NCBI GenBank assembly: GCA_027310325.1
Contig: DAIDBB010000311.1
Coordinates: forward strand, 1-7,783
DNA length: 7,783 nucleotides
Direction of reading: 5' to 3'
Origin: a bacterium
GTDB taxonomy: Bacteria > Desulfobacterota > GWC2-55-46
In this document: in pieces, positions 1 through 5,818 of the stretch
Layout: each line of letters opens with the position of its first letter
How positions within the stretch are numbered: the first letter of the stretch is position 1
Program-made: the position numbers and the translations under genes
The notes under the pieces: generated by a model
Seen by the model: the letters and a program-made list of their open reading frames with translations, nothing else
Told to the model about the DNA's origin: nothing
The model's database searches: none

Positions 1-1783
1 AGAAAGAGCCGTTCAGGGCTATGGAGTGGAGCATCAGGTCCATGTACCGTTCTTTTTCGTGATAGAACATGGGAACTATCGACTTTTCAAGTTTATCGTA
101 AAGCGAGGCCGCGTCCTTCGCGGCATCACCCGCCCCTTCGCCCCTCGCCCCTATGGCCCAGCCGGTAATGCCCTCGATGCACCCTTCTATCCACCAGCCG
201 TCAAGGACGCTCAGGGAAGGCACCCCGTTCAGGGCCGCCTTCATGCCGCTGGTGCCTGAAGCCTCAAGGGGGGGCTGCGGCGTATTGAGCCACAGGTCAA
301 CCCCCGATGTTATCAACTTTCCCAGTTCGATATCGTAGTTCTCAAGGTAGGCTATCTTTACATCCTTCTTCAGAGATTCCTTTATCTGGAAAATCTTTTT
401 GATAATCTCTTTGCCGCCCTGATCTTTTGGATGGGCCTTCCCGGCATAGACGATCTGGACGGGCCCCGTCATGGATGAAATTCTCTTCAGCCTTTCGAGG
501 TCATGGAAAAGAAGGTCCGCCCTTTTATAGGTGGCGGCCCTCCTGGCGAACCCTATGATAAATGAATCCACATCCATCCCCGCGTTGGTCTGCCGGTTGA
601 CATGCTGTATCAATCTTTTCTTAACGCTTGAATGGGCCTCCCATACCTCCCCTTTGGGGATGCTGAGGCCGTAGCGGAGGCTGAAGTTGTCCAGCCTCCA
701 GCCGGGTATGTACCGGTCGAAAAGCCCGGCGAAAGGCTCGGAGACCCATGTGGCGGCATGGACGCCGTTTGTTATGGCCTCTATCGTATAACCCTTGAAC
801 ATGAGGCTTGCGGTCTCGCCGTGCCTCTTTGCAACGCCGTTTATATAGTGGCTTAGGTTAAGGGCCAGGAAGGTCATATTGAGGACCCCCTCGCTGCAGA
901 ATACCTCCTTCATGTCATATATTTCCCTGCGTCCGAGGACCCGGTTCACGAGGTCCATGGGAAACTGGTCGTGTCCGGCCTGCACGGGCGTGTGGGTCGT
1001 GAAAACACACCTTTTCCTTATGGCCTCTACGTCGCCGTGATTGAAGGTGCTCCTTCCGGCCATTTTGGCCTCTTCATCGAGGAGTTCGAGGGTAAGGAGG
1101 CTTGCGTGCCCTTCGTTCATGTGGAACCTTTCAATGGCGCCATAGCCCAGGGCCCTTAGCATCCTGACGCCCCCTATCCCCAAAACAGCCTCCTGGCAGA
1201 GCCTGTAATGCCCGTCTCCGCCATAAAGCAGATGAGTTATGGTCCTGTCCCATTCGGAGTTTTCCGGAAGGTCCGAGTCGAGAAAATACACCGGCACGCT
1301 GAACCCGCCGGCGCCCCTGACCATGTACCTCCAGGCCCTCAGCCAAACGGTCCGCCCCTCTACCGTCACATTGACCTTCTGCGGCATCTCTTCCATGTAG
1401 TCTTCCACCACCCATTCCGCAGGCTCCTCTATCTGCCACCCGCCCGGATCGAGCCTCTGGTAGAAGTAACCCCGGCGATAAAGGAGCGTCATCGCCACCA
1501 TGGGGATCTTTTGGTCGGCGGCGGAGCGGACCGTATCGCCCGCAAGGACTCCAAGGCCGCCGCTGTAGGTCGGCATACCGACCTCAAGGCCTATTTCCAT
1601 GGAAAAATAGGCTACAACGGCAGCTCCCTCGGGTGTTCCTTCGGCAAGGTAAAACCGTTCGGGTCCCTTTTCGAACTTCTCCCTGCACCCGGCGCTGCAG
1701 AAAAAATAAGTCCTTCCCCTGTATTCCGTCTTCTCGGCGCCGGCTTCGTTTATTTTCATTCTGCAGACGGGATCTACGGCCAT
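1..1783 (-). CDS. glgP: YHS domain fused to alpha-glucan (glycogen) phosphorylase, GT35, 3' end outside window
   Basis: The frame is open from ATG 1783 to the window edge (594 codons), with AGGAGG five bases before the ATG. Residues 1-46 form a YHS domain (DPVCRM near the start; C7, C29, C33, the last two as CSAGC). From about residue 51 the protein is a short-form GT35 phosphorylase lacking the DUF3417 N-terminal extension: AYFSMEIGLEVGMPTYSGGL, then HMNEGHASLL, TTHTPVQAGHDQFP, FARRAATYKRADLLF and EASGTSGMKAALNG. By family knowledge the lysine of the last motif (K515) carries pyridoxal phosphate. The enzyme should cleave alpha-1,4-glucan with phosphate to glucose-1-phosphate in the cytoplasm. 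The reading stops in NGSFF, so roughly 30 C-terminal residues are probably missing. The phosphorylase assignment is firm. The YHS fusion is clear in sequence, but its role (metal binding, redox or localisation) is unknown. Confidence 0.95.
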   Translation of the reverse strand, partial: MAVDPVCRMKINEAGAEKTEYRGRTYFFCSAGCREKFEKGPERFYLAEGTPEGAAVVAYFSMEIGLEVGMPTYSGGLGVLAGDTVRSAADQKIPMVAMTLLYRRGYFYQRLDPGGWQIEEPAEWVVEDYMEEMPQKVNVTVEGRTVWLRAWRYMVRGAGGFSVPVYFLDSDLPENSEWDRTITHLLYGGDGHYRLCQEAVLGIGGVRMLRALGYGAIERFHMNEGHASLLTLELLDEEAKMAGRSTFNHGDVEAIRKRCVFTTHTPVQAGHDQFPMDLVNRVLGRREIYDMKEVFCSEGVLNMTFLALNLSHYINGVAKRHGETASLMFKGYTIEAITNGVHAATWVSEPFAGLFDRYIPGWRLDNFSLRYGLSIPKGEVWEAHSSVKKRLIQHVNRQTNAGMDVDSFIIGFARRAATYKRADLLFHDLERLKRISSMTGPVQIVYAGKAHPKDQGGKEIIKKIFQIKESLKKDVKIAYLENYDIELGKLITSGVDLWLNTPQPPLEASGTSGMKAALNGVPSLSVLDGWWIEGCIEGITGWAIGARGEGAGDAAKDAASLYDKLEKSIVPMFYHEKERYMDLMLHSIALNGSF

Positions 1784-1821
1784 AAACGCCTCCTGGTCTC
1801 GCTTTCATATCCGCAGCCGAC

Positions 1822-1856
1822 GGGCGGATGCGCCGCCCACTGCGCCGTAAACGGCG
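1822..1856 (-). promoter_or_regulatory. Two GC-rich hairpins in the phosphorylase leader
   Basis: Two inverted repeats lie in tandem between the TATAAT box and the start codon. One is CGCCGT-TT-ACGGCG (1843-1856). The other is a perfect 6-bp stem, GGGCGG/CCGCCC, with a 5-base loop (1822-1838). Neither is followed by a T-run on the minus strand, so they do not look like intrinsic terminators. They could structure the 5' leader or form an operator near the transcription start. The function is unknown. Confidence 0.4.
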
Positions 1857-1860
1857 GATC

Positions 1861-1866
1861 ATTATA
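1861..1866 (-). promoter_or_regulatory. Candidate -10 box (TATAAT) of the YHS-phosphorylase gene
   Basis: A perfect TATAAT lies on the minus strand 34 bases after the stop of the FAD oxidoreductase gene and 77 bases before the phosphorylase ATG. No convincing TTGACA-like -35 hexamer sits 16-18 bases upstream; the stretch there reads CATAAA or similar. The box could act with an activator, or be chance in an AT-rich patch. It suggests that the phosphorylase can be transcribed separately from the upstream genes. Confidence 0.4.
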
Positions 1867-1899
1867 CTCGCCCTGTTTCATAATTTATGCCGGGCCCCG

Positions 1900-3033
1900 T
1901 TAACAGGCCTCCCCCTTACCGCACCTGCACCAAACGCAGGCGCAATCTTCGCCGTGGCAGCCCCTGTCTATGAGCCTGCTCCTGTAATTCCATCTCGCAA
2001 GGGGATACATGACCCTCTTCCAGAACGGACCGGCGTATTGCCTTCTTATCTCCCCGACCGCGTCGCGACGCCCAAGGACGTTTATAACGTATGCGTATCC
2101 TCTGTTCCCCAGCCTCTCGAAGAGGAACCGGTTTACGAGGGACGTGCGCTGCCAGGGCAAAAGCTCCTTTTTTACCAGGGACGCGTATTCCCTCCCTTCA
2201 ATGATGCTCTTGGCGGCCAAATAGCCGGAAACCATCGCATACCTCAGCCCGAAGCCCCAAAGACAGTCTTGAAGCCCGGCGGACTCTCCGGCGTAGCATC
2301 TGCCGTTTTCATAAGCGGGCTTTCCGAAGAAGAAATTCCCGTAGCCGCCGAACTCCTTTTCGCCTTTTATTTGGAGGCGGGGGAAGGCTTTTCTGAACGC
2401 CTCTTTCGAGGCCTCGAAGCATTCACCCTCCCTTTTAAACTCCTTGAACATGCATGTCGCCAGGGTCGCCCTCCCTTCATTGACAAGAAGATACGCGTAG
2501 CCTTTCGGCGCTATCCTGTCATCAAGGATTGCCGCGGCTATGTCCTCCATGTCGGTATCAAATACAATCCCCTTTGCTATGGCGTCGGCGGCCATGGGGC
2601 CTATGGCCACGATGCCCCCATCTTCAAGCTTATCGACCCTTTTGTTGAAAATGACCTCGGCCCCCGCTTCCAGGGCAGTATTTAAAAGCCATCTGTCGAG
2701 GGAACCGGACCCGCCGCCTCTCATGACGAGATAGAAAAAAGGTTCTCCCGACCTCATGACCGTCGGGTTAAGCCCCGAATCAAAGGCCGTAATCGCGCTG
2801 TAAGGCCGGCAGATAAGACCGGCGTCCCTGAGGGAGAGCCCGATCCTCTCAAGGAAAATCAAGACGTTCTCTTCCGTGCTCCAGTTCTCAATGCCCTGAA
2901 AGTCGCCATGGAACCTGTTCCCGACGTCTTGATTTTTCTCATAGACGGTCACTTTGAATCCGGCCCTCGCAAGGTTTATCGCGGCCGTCAAGCCGGCCGG
3001 GCCGGATCCTACTATTTCAACCTTTTTTTTCAT
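1900..3033 (-). CDS. FAD-dependent oxidoreductase, geranylgeranyl-reductase-like, with Cys-rich C-terminal tail
   Basis: This 377-residue protein opens with a Rossmann FAD-binding fold: GSGPAG at 9-14 and the ribose-binding acidic residue E32 at the end of the second strand (VTVYEK). A second FAD-contacting motif, AGESAGLQDCLWGFGLRYAM (248-267), matches the GDAAG...G.G...A layout of the geranylgeranyl reductase/flavin monooxygenase group. Proteins of this group reduce isoprenoid double bonds or hydroxylate small substrates, but the substrate cannot be named here. The last 19 residues hold six cysteines (C359, C364, C366, C369, C371, C377) and one histidine. I do not recognise this tail as standard in the family, and it may bind a metal or cluster. 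The Shine-Dalgarno is weak (GGAAAA/GAAAG). The gene sits 180 bp after the thioredoxin-like gene, so it may be a separate unit. Confidence 0.8.
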   Translation of the reverse strand: MKKKVEIVGSGPAGLTAAINLARAGFKVTVYEKNQDVGNRFHGDFQGIENWSTEENVLIFLERIGLSLRDAGLICRPYSAITAFDSGLNPTVMRSGEPFFYLVMRGGGSGSLDRWLLNTALEAGAEVIFNKRVDKLEDGGIVAIGPMAADAIAKGIVFDTDMEDIAAAILDDRIAPKGYAYLLVNEGRATLATCMFKEFKREGECFEASKEAFRKAFPRLQIKGEKEFGGYGNFFFGKPAYENGRCYAGESAGLQDCLWGFGLRYAMVSGYLAAKSIIEGREYASLVKKELLPWQRTSLVNRFLFERLGNRGYAYVINVLGRRDAVGEIRRQYAGPFWKRVMYPLARWNYRSRLIDRGCHGEDCACVWCRCGKGEAC

Positions 3034-3213
3034 AGACGGGCTTTCTATTTTCCTTTTCCGCTATTTCGCTTTGCCTTCAATTTCTTCACCCTCCCCGCCC
3101 GCGCTTATTCACGGGATGCATGCCGGGTATATAAGCTATTCCTCAAAGCCGCGGCTAAACAGTTCCACCGGCGCCGGTGCTTTTCCTTTAACGGTATTCG
3201 CCCTGGCACAGGA
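3034..3213. other. 180 bp intergenic region with two GC palindromes
   Basis: No open frame with a ribosome site was found here. The region contains the 14-base perfect palindrome CACCGGCGCCGGTG (3166-3179) and, 9 bases away, AGCCGCGGCT (3147-3156). On the minus strand neither is followed by a T-run, so they are poor terminators; they are better candidates for operators or RNA structure. A TATATA is visible on the minus strand near 3128-3133, but no matching -35 was found. It separates the thioredoxin-like gene from the FAD oxidoreductase gene and probably marks a transcription unit boundary. Confidence 0.45.
3166..3179. repeat. 14-bp perfect GC palindrome
   Basis: CACCGGCGCCGGTG equals its own reverse complement across all 14 bases, and the symmetry breaks at both flanks. 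It lies 35 bases past the stop of the thioredoxin-like gene. Possible roles are an operator half of the downstream unit or a 3'-end stabilising structure. Confidence 0.5.
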
Positions 3214-3444
3214 CTATCCGCCTTTGATCTTACTCGCCAGGTCCTTTTCCCTCGGTACTCCAACAAATTCGAGTATGCCGTTTATTACAACACCGGGGGC
3301 CGACATAATGGGATATTTCTGCAATATCTCCGGATGTTCCGTGACGTCTATCAATTCATATTTCACGCCCATCCTGTCAAGCATTCTTTCGACGACCGCG
3401 CAGCTTGTGCACGATGGAGTAGTAAGCACCTGGACGGCAGCCAT
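3214..3444 (-). CDS. Small thioredoxin/glutaredoxin-like redox protein (CTSC)
   Basis: This 76-residue protein begins VQVLTTPSCTSC, placing a CxxC redox pair (C12, C15) at the usual N-terminal end of the first helix. It ends with a cis-proline segment, SAPGVVINGILEFVG, as in the small redox-active disulfide/Thioredoxin_3-type proteins of about 77 residues. It should exchange thiol electrons in the cytoplasm, as no signal peptide is seen. The start at 3444 is chosen because GGAGGGG lies just upstream; an upstream in-frame start at 3492 would add 16 poorly fitting residues. The ATG follows the YHS stop codon by two bases, indicating translational coupling. It resembles the protein at 6566-6838 in length, CxxC position and the APG-VING ending, so the locus carries two such proteins. 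Confidence 0.88.
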   Translation of the reverse strand: MAAVQVLTTPSCTSCAVVERMLDRMGVKYELIDVTEHPEILQKYPIMSAPGVVINGILEFVGVPREKDLASKIKGG

Positions 3445-3446
3445 TC

Positions 3447-3593
3447 TCACCCCTCCTTTATGAACTGCTCCGGGGCCGACTCGAAGGCCCACTGGCAGGA
3501 CGCGGAGCAGAAATAATATGTTTTGCCCTTATACGTTGTCCTGGCCGCCTTTTTTTCATCGACTTCCATGCCGCAAACAGGGTCCTTTTCCAT
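3447..3593 (-). CDS. Free-standing YHS domain protein (48 residues)
   Basis: The whole protein is one YHS domain: DPVCGM at 4-9, then CSASC at 29-33, giving C7, C29 and C33. Domains of this family are found in copper ATPases and heavy-metal proteins and are thought to bind metal. The ATG at 3593 is chosen over a start at 3716 because AAGGAG lies about eight bases before it and the domain begins right there. It aligns without gaps to the N-terminus of the phosphorylase at 1-1783, with 23 of 46 residues identical and the same cysteine positions. The gene is 13 bases after the two-helix membrane protein gene and 2 bases before the thioredoxin-like gene, so all three are probably co-translated. 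Its partner and metal are unknown. Confidence 0.88.
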   Translation of the reverse strand: MEKDPVCGMEVDEKKAARTTYKGKTYYFCSASCQWAFESAPEQFIKEG

Positions 3594-3606
3594 AGTGGCG
3601 CTCCTT

Positions 3607-3795
3607 TCATTTTGATTTGCCGTATAATAAAAAGAAGATGCCGAATACGCCCGTAGCGATGGAGTTATAAAACCAGAACTGCGTGGGGATATTCGCCACC
3701 GCCGTGTCTCCGACAAGGCCTGCCCACCCTATGAAGTAAGCGACGAGGCCGCACGCTATGGACAGCCACGCAAAAAACAACCATATCCGCTCCAT
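3607..3795 (-). CDS. Small two-helix membrane protein of unknown function
   Basis: This 62-residue protein has two hydrophobic helices, roughly residues 5-25 (LFFAWLSIACGLVAYFIGWA) and 41-58, joined by a short loop (VGDTAVANIPTQ). It ends in the basic residues GKSK, so both termini are probably cytoplasmic. I do not recognise the family. ATG 3795 is preferred because the upstream sequence, a run of eight G then TGAAA, mirrors the GGAGGGGTGAGA site of the thioredoxin-like gene. A GTG at 3801 is a possible alternative that would consume the ribosome site. Its place between the CcdA-like gene and the YHS gene suggests an accessory membrane subunit of the same system; this is inference. Confidence 0.7.
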   Translation of the reverse strand: MERIWLFFAWLSIACGLVAYFIGWAGLVGDTAVANIPTQFWFYNSIATGVFGIFFLLYGKSK

Positions 3796-3800
3796 TTTCA

Positions 3801-3808
3801 CCCCCCCC
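3801..3808 (-). promoter_or_regulatory. G8 tract forming the ribosome binding site
   Basis: Eight consecutive G on the minus strand form the apparent Shine-Dalgarno region of the two-helix membrane protein, five bases before its ATG at 3795. Homopolymer tracts of this kind can change length by slippage, which would alter the spacing or strength of initiation. Confidence 0.4.
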
Positions 3809-3885
3809 TTTCACTTTATGGCCGGCCTGCGGGAAGCGCCGAAAAACGAGGATAATCCAGGGACAAACCTAAACCCGGGTTACGC

Positions 3886-5010
3886 TTATTTACCCATCGA
3901 TGGCATCTCCTTCAACATCTTCCTGGTCGCCTCAGGCAGGCCCTCGGACAACCCGGCGAGTTTCATTGCGTCAAGGCCTATATCGAACAGGACTAGATCC
4001 CAGACAAGGAATATTATAAAGGCGGTCAGCACTTCTTTACGCGAACGCGGGTATTTGAGCCAGAACCAGAAGACCACGATAAAAGTGACCGCGAGGTTCA
4101 TCCATGCCCCGTACTCGACAAAAGGCACCTTCTTCTCGATCTGTCCGATGGGTATGGCCGCCTCCCCGAGCATCTTGCCTCCCGTCTTCATGAAGGCATA
4201 GTTCAGGCCCTCATGGAACACCCCGCCCTCATACCAGAGGTGGCCGTATATCCCGTTGAAGATTATAAAGGAGCCCAGAACGACCAGGGCCCACGCGGTA
4301 AACTTTCTTATCGCGTCCATCCTTTTGGTAAGGCCGCCGATAGCGTTGACGCCGAGGATCCCAAGGACAGTCAAGAAAAGAAGCGGGACCACCCGCCCTA
4401 TCCCGTTAACGCCCATAAGGAGCGCCCCCTGCATCCAGTCCCCGGTCGTCGCGGCATATGTCAGGATGACGTAGGTCACGGGGTTGGGGCAGCCGACGCC
4501 CGCATTTCCCAAAAGGAGCCCGAGAAGGAAGACCTTTACGTAGTCCCCCTGCCTCTGTATGAACCCCGGCATCCTCATGTAGGTCGGGACCCTGAATTTT
4601 ATGAGATTAAGCTCGCTTAAGCCGAATATGAAGGCCGCAATCCCCGCGACCCCGTACATGATCCTCGTGGCGTTGTCAAGGCCCAGGTATTTGCCGACCT
4701 GCGCGATGGCGGCCCCGTAAATGGAAAGCGTTATGGTAAGCCCCACGCCGAAAAGCACCGACATGACGAGGCCCTTCCTCGCGCCGCCCGATGACATCGC
4801 GAGCGGGACTATTATAAAGACGAGCGGAAGAGTGCAGGGAAGGACGATATTGGATATGCCGCCGGAGAAGGAAAGAAACATCGTAAGGGTCTTCGCCGGG
4901 GTGGTGGCAAGGTAGATAAAGCCGAAGAGCAATACGGAGAAGAGGGCGAAGGCTAAAACTACGAGGTAGACCCTGAACCTTTTCTCTTTTTCCGATAGTT
5001 CGTTCATCAT
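3886..5010 (-). CDS. CcdA/DsbD-type membrane thiol:disulfide electron transporter
   Basis: This 374-residue polytopic membrane protein has an N-terminal helix (about 14-36), a six-helix CcdA-like core (about 44-255) and two further helices near the C-terminus (about 303-320 and 328-346). The only two cysteines sit where CcdA/DsbD proteins keep their redox pair: C59 in IVLPCTLPL and C174 in GNAGVGCPNPVTYVILTY. By family knowledge such proteins accept electrons from a cytoplasmic thioredoxin and pass them to periplasmic thiol proteins. The two small thioredoxin-like proteins encoded nearby are natural partners. The C-terminal part after residue 260 is longer than in minimal CcdA proteins of about 220-240 residues. 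Two adjacent ATG codons (5010 and 5007) are possible starts; AGGGG lies upstream of both. It is not necessarily a cytochrome c maturation protein despite the name of the family. Confidence 0.85.
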   Translation of the reverse strand: MMNELSEKEKRFRVYLVVLAFALFSVLLFGFIYLATTPAKTLTMFLSFSGGISNIVLPCTLPLVFIIVPLAMSSGGARKGLVMSVLFGVGLTITLSIYGAAIAQVGKYLGLDNATRIMYGVAGIAAFIFGLSELNLIKFRVPTYMRMPGFIQRQGDYVKVFLLGLLLGNAGVGCPNPVTYVILTYAATTGDWMQGALLMGVNGIGRVVPLLFLTVLGILGVNAIGGLTKRMDAIRKFTAWALVVLGSFIIFNGIYGHLWYEGGVFHEGLNYAFMKTGGKMLGEAAIPIGQIEKKVPFVEYGAWMNLAVTFIVVFWFWLKYPRSRKEVLTAFIIFLVWDLVLFDIGLDAMKLAGLSEGLPEATRKMLKEMPSMGK

Positions 5011-5068
5011 ATCCGCCCCTTTCTTGGGCCGCTGGATTAACGTCTTTACTTATGGTAACCCATGGACT

Positions 5069-5332
5069 TCAGGGCCTTCCGAGCTTCATGTTAAAAAGAT
5101 TGTAAAGCGGCGCAAAGACGAGCCCCGCGTAGATGCCGTAAAGAAAGCTCTCGGCAAGACCAAGGAAAAAACTGCCCCAGGTCAGCCACACGAAACCCGG
5201 CAAAAGCCTGTACCATGCCTCGAACATCGCATGCTCCGGGAATATGAGGTCGTATACGACGCACAGCGCGTAAGTAAAGCTCAGGAACGTCCCCGCCGCA
5301 AGACCAACCACCTTCCACTCCAGATATCTCAT
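5069..5332 (-). CDS. DUF5676-like small membrane protein
   Basis: This 87-residue protein has two membrane segments, about 7-29 (VVGLAAGTFLSFTYALCVVY) and 47-76. The second carries WGSFFLGLAESFLYGIYAGL, which resembles the W-SF-LG--E-F--G---G core of DUF5676 proteins as I recall them; the family match is from memory of the pattern. The start at 5332 is supported by GGAGG seven bases upstream. A start at 5374 would overlap the preceding gene and add an unrelated basic leader. Proteins of this kind are often found beside heavy-metal transport genes, which suits the neighbouring His-rich and YHS proteins. No catalytic residues are evident. Confidence 0.75.
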   Translation of the reverse strand: MRYLEWKVVGLAAGTFLSFTYALCVVYDLIFPEHAMFEAWYRLLPGFVWLTWGSFFLGLAESFLYGIYAGLVFAPLYNLFNMKLGRP

Positions 5333-5367
5333 GGCAGTCCTCCGTGTTTTAAAAAGGCCCTTTTCGC

Positions 5368-5604
5368 TCAGCAACCGCCCCTGCGTTCATGCCCCTCTTT
5401 CCGCCTCTTTTCCCTCTCATCGACGTCAGGACCCTTTCCGTGTTCGTGTCCCGCTTCCACTTCATGACGATGGTCTTCCCCGTCGCCGCCTTCGCCGCCG
5501 CCATGAGCGTGGCCGCCTCCGCCGTCGCACCCGGCCTTTTTCATGATCAGATAGAAGAATACCCCGATTACAACAAGCCAAAGTATTGGGTACAAGCCTT
5601 TCAT
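5368..5604 (-). CDS. Membrane-anchored His-rich small protein (DUF2933-like)
   Basis: This 78-residue protein has a single hydrophobic helix (about 4-20, LYPILWLVVIGVFFYLI), then KKAGC and a Gly/His/acidic tail. The tail holds seven histidines, six of them in three HxH pairs (HAH 32-34, HRH 45-47, HEH 53-55). It ends with a basic stretch and a final Cys78. The pattern of helix plus Gly/His tail recalls DUF2933-type small metal-resistance proteins, though this is a pattern match only. HxH clusters commonly bind zinc, copper or nickel. The start at 5604 is supported by a strong AAGGAGGTG site, making a start at 5631 unlikely. The topology of the tail is ambiguous: the KK after the helix would favour the cytoplasm. 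It is the first gene after a 214 bp gap and probably leads the unit down to the thioredoxin-like gene. Confidence 0.78.
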   Translation of the reverse strand: MKGLYPILWLVVIGVFFYLIMKKAGCDGGGGHAHGGGEGGDGEDHRHEVEAGHEHGKGPDVDEREKRRKEGHERRGGC

Positions 5605-5818
5605 CCTCCACCTCCTTGACGGATTCAACAAGTTTCCCCCAAAAAGTGTTTTTCAGCAATCTGTCAGGAAGAAAAGACGGACTCTTTTCTTCTCCTTTCT
5701 TTTCCGGTTTTGAAACCAGGGCGGGCCGGCCGTAAGCGTTTCTGCTTCAGGCGGCATGGTTTATATCGCCCTTGCGGCAGAATCTTCGGGAGCGCGGGCA
5801 CGGCGCGTCTTTCTCATT
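5605..5818. other. 214 bp intergenic region, likely leader of the His-rich/CcdA unit
   Basis: No convincing gene lies here. Two tiny minus-strand frames (18 and 34 codons, starting at 5816 and 5757) lack ribosome sites. The region contains the inverted repeat at 5668-5692, a GGTTT/AAACC hairpin around 5706-5717 and the palindrome GGCCGGCC near 5724. I could not find a clear -35/-10 pair. As the longest gap in the window, it is the most likely place for the promoter of the genes from 5604 down to 3214. Confidence 0.45.
5668..5692. repeat. Inverted repeat, 10-bp arms with 5-base loop
   Basis: The arms GAAGAAAAGA (5668-5677) and TCTTTTCTTC (5683-5692) are perfectly complementary around a 5-base centre. 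The stem is AT-rich and is not followed by a T-run on the minus strand, so it reads better as a protein-binding site than as a terminator. It lies 64 bases upstream of the His-rich protein start. Confidence 0.55.

Noticed and set aside
1208..1903. Plus-strand open frame of 231 codons
   Set aside because: It lies antisense to the phosphorylase, whose conserved motifs run through the same bases. No motif or ribosome site supports it.
1828..2685. Long plus-strand open frame of 285 codons
   Set aside because: It lies opposite the FAD oxidoreductase gene, has no recognisable domain and no ribosome site. The minus-strand protein has clear FAD motifs, so this is a shadow of GC-rich coding sequence.
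2908..3516. Plus-strand frame of 202 codons spanning a gap and three genes
   Set aside because: It crosses the start of the FAD gene, a palindromic intergenic region and the thioredoxin-like gene, with low-complexity content and no domain.
3872..3881. AACCCGGGTT palindrome after the CcdA-like gene as a terminator
   Set aside because: The stem is only five base pairs with no loop or T-run. It is too short to support a terminator call, and the next gene follows closely.
5653..5757. 34-codon minus-strand frame in the 214 bp gap
   Set aside because: It has an ATG but no Shine-Dalgarno, and its composition follows the inverted repeat and purine-rich tract rather than a protein.
5760..5816. 18-codon Arg-rich minus-strand frame just after the cytochrome stop
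   Set aside because: No ribosome site is present, it is very short, and nothing supports translation.
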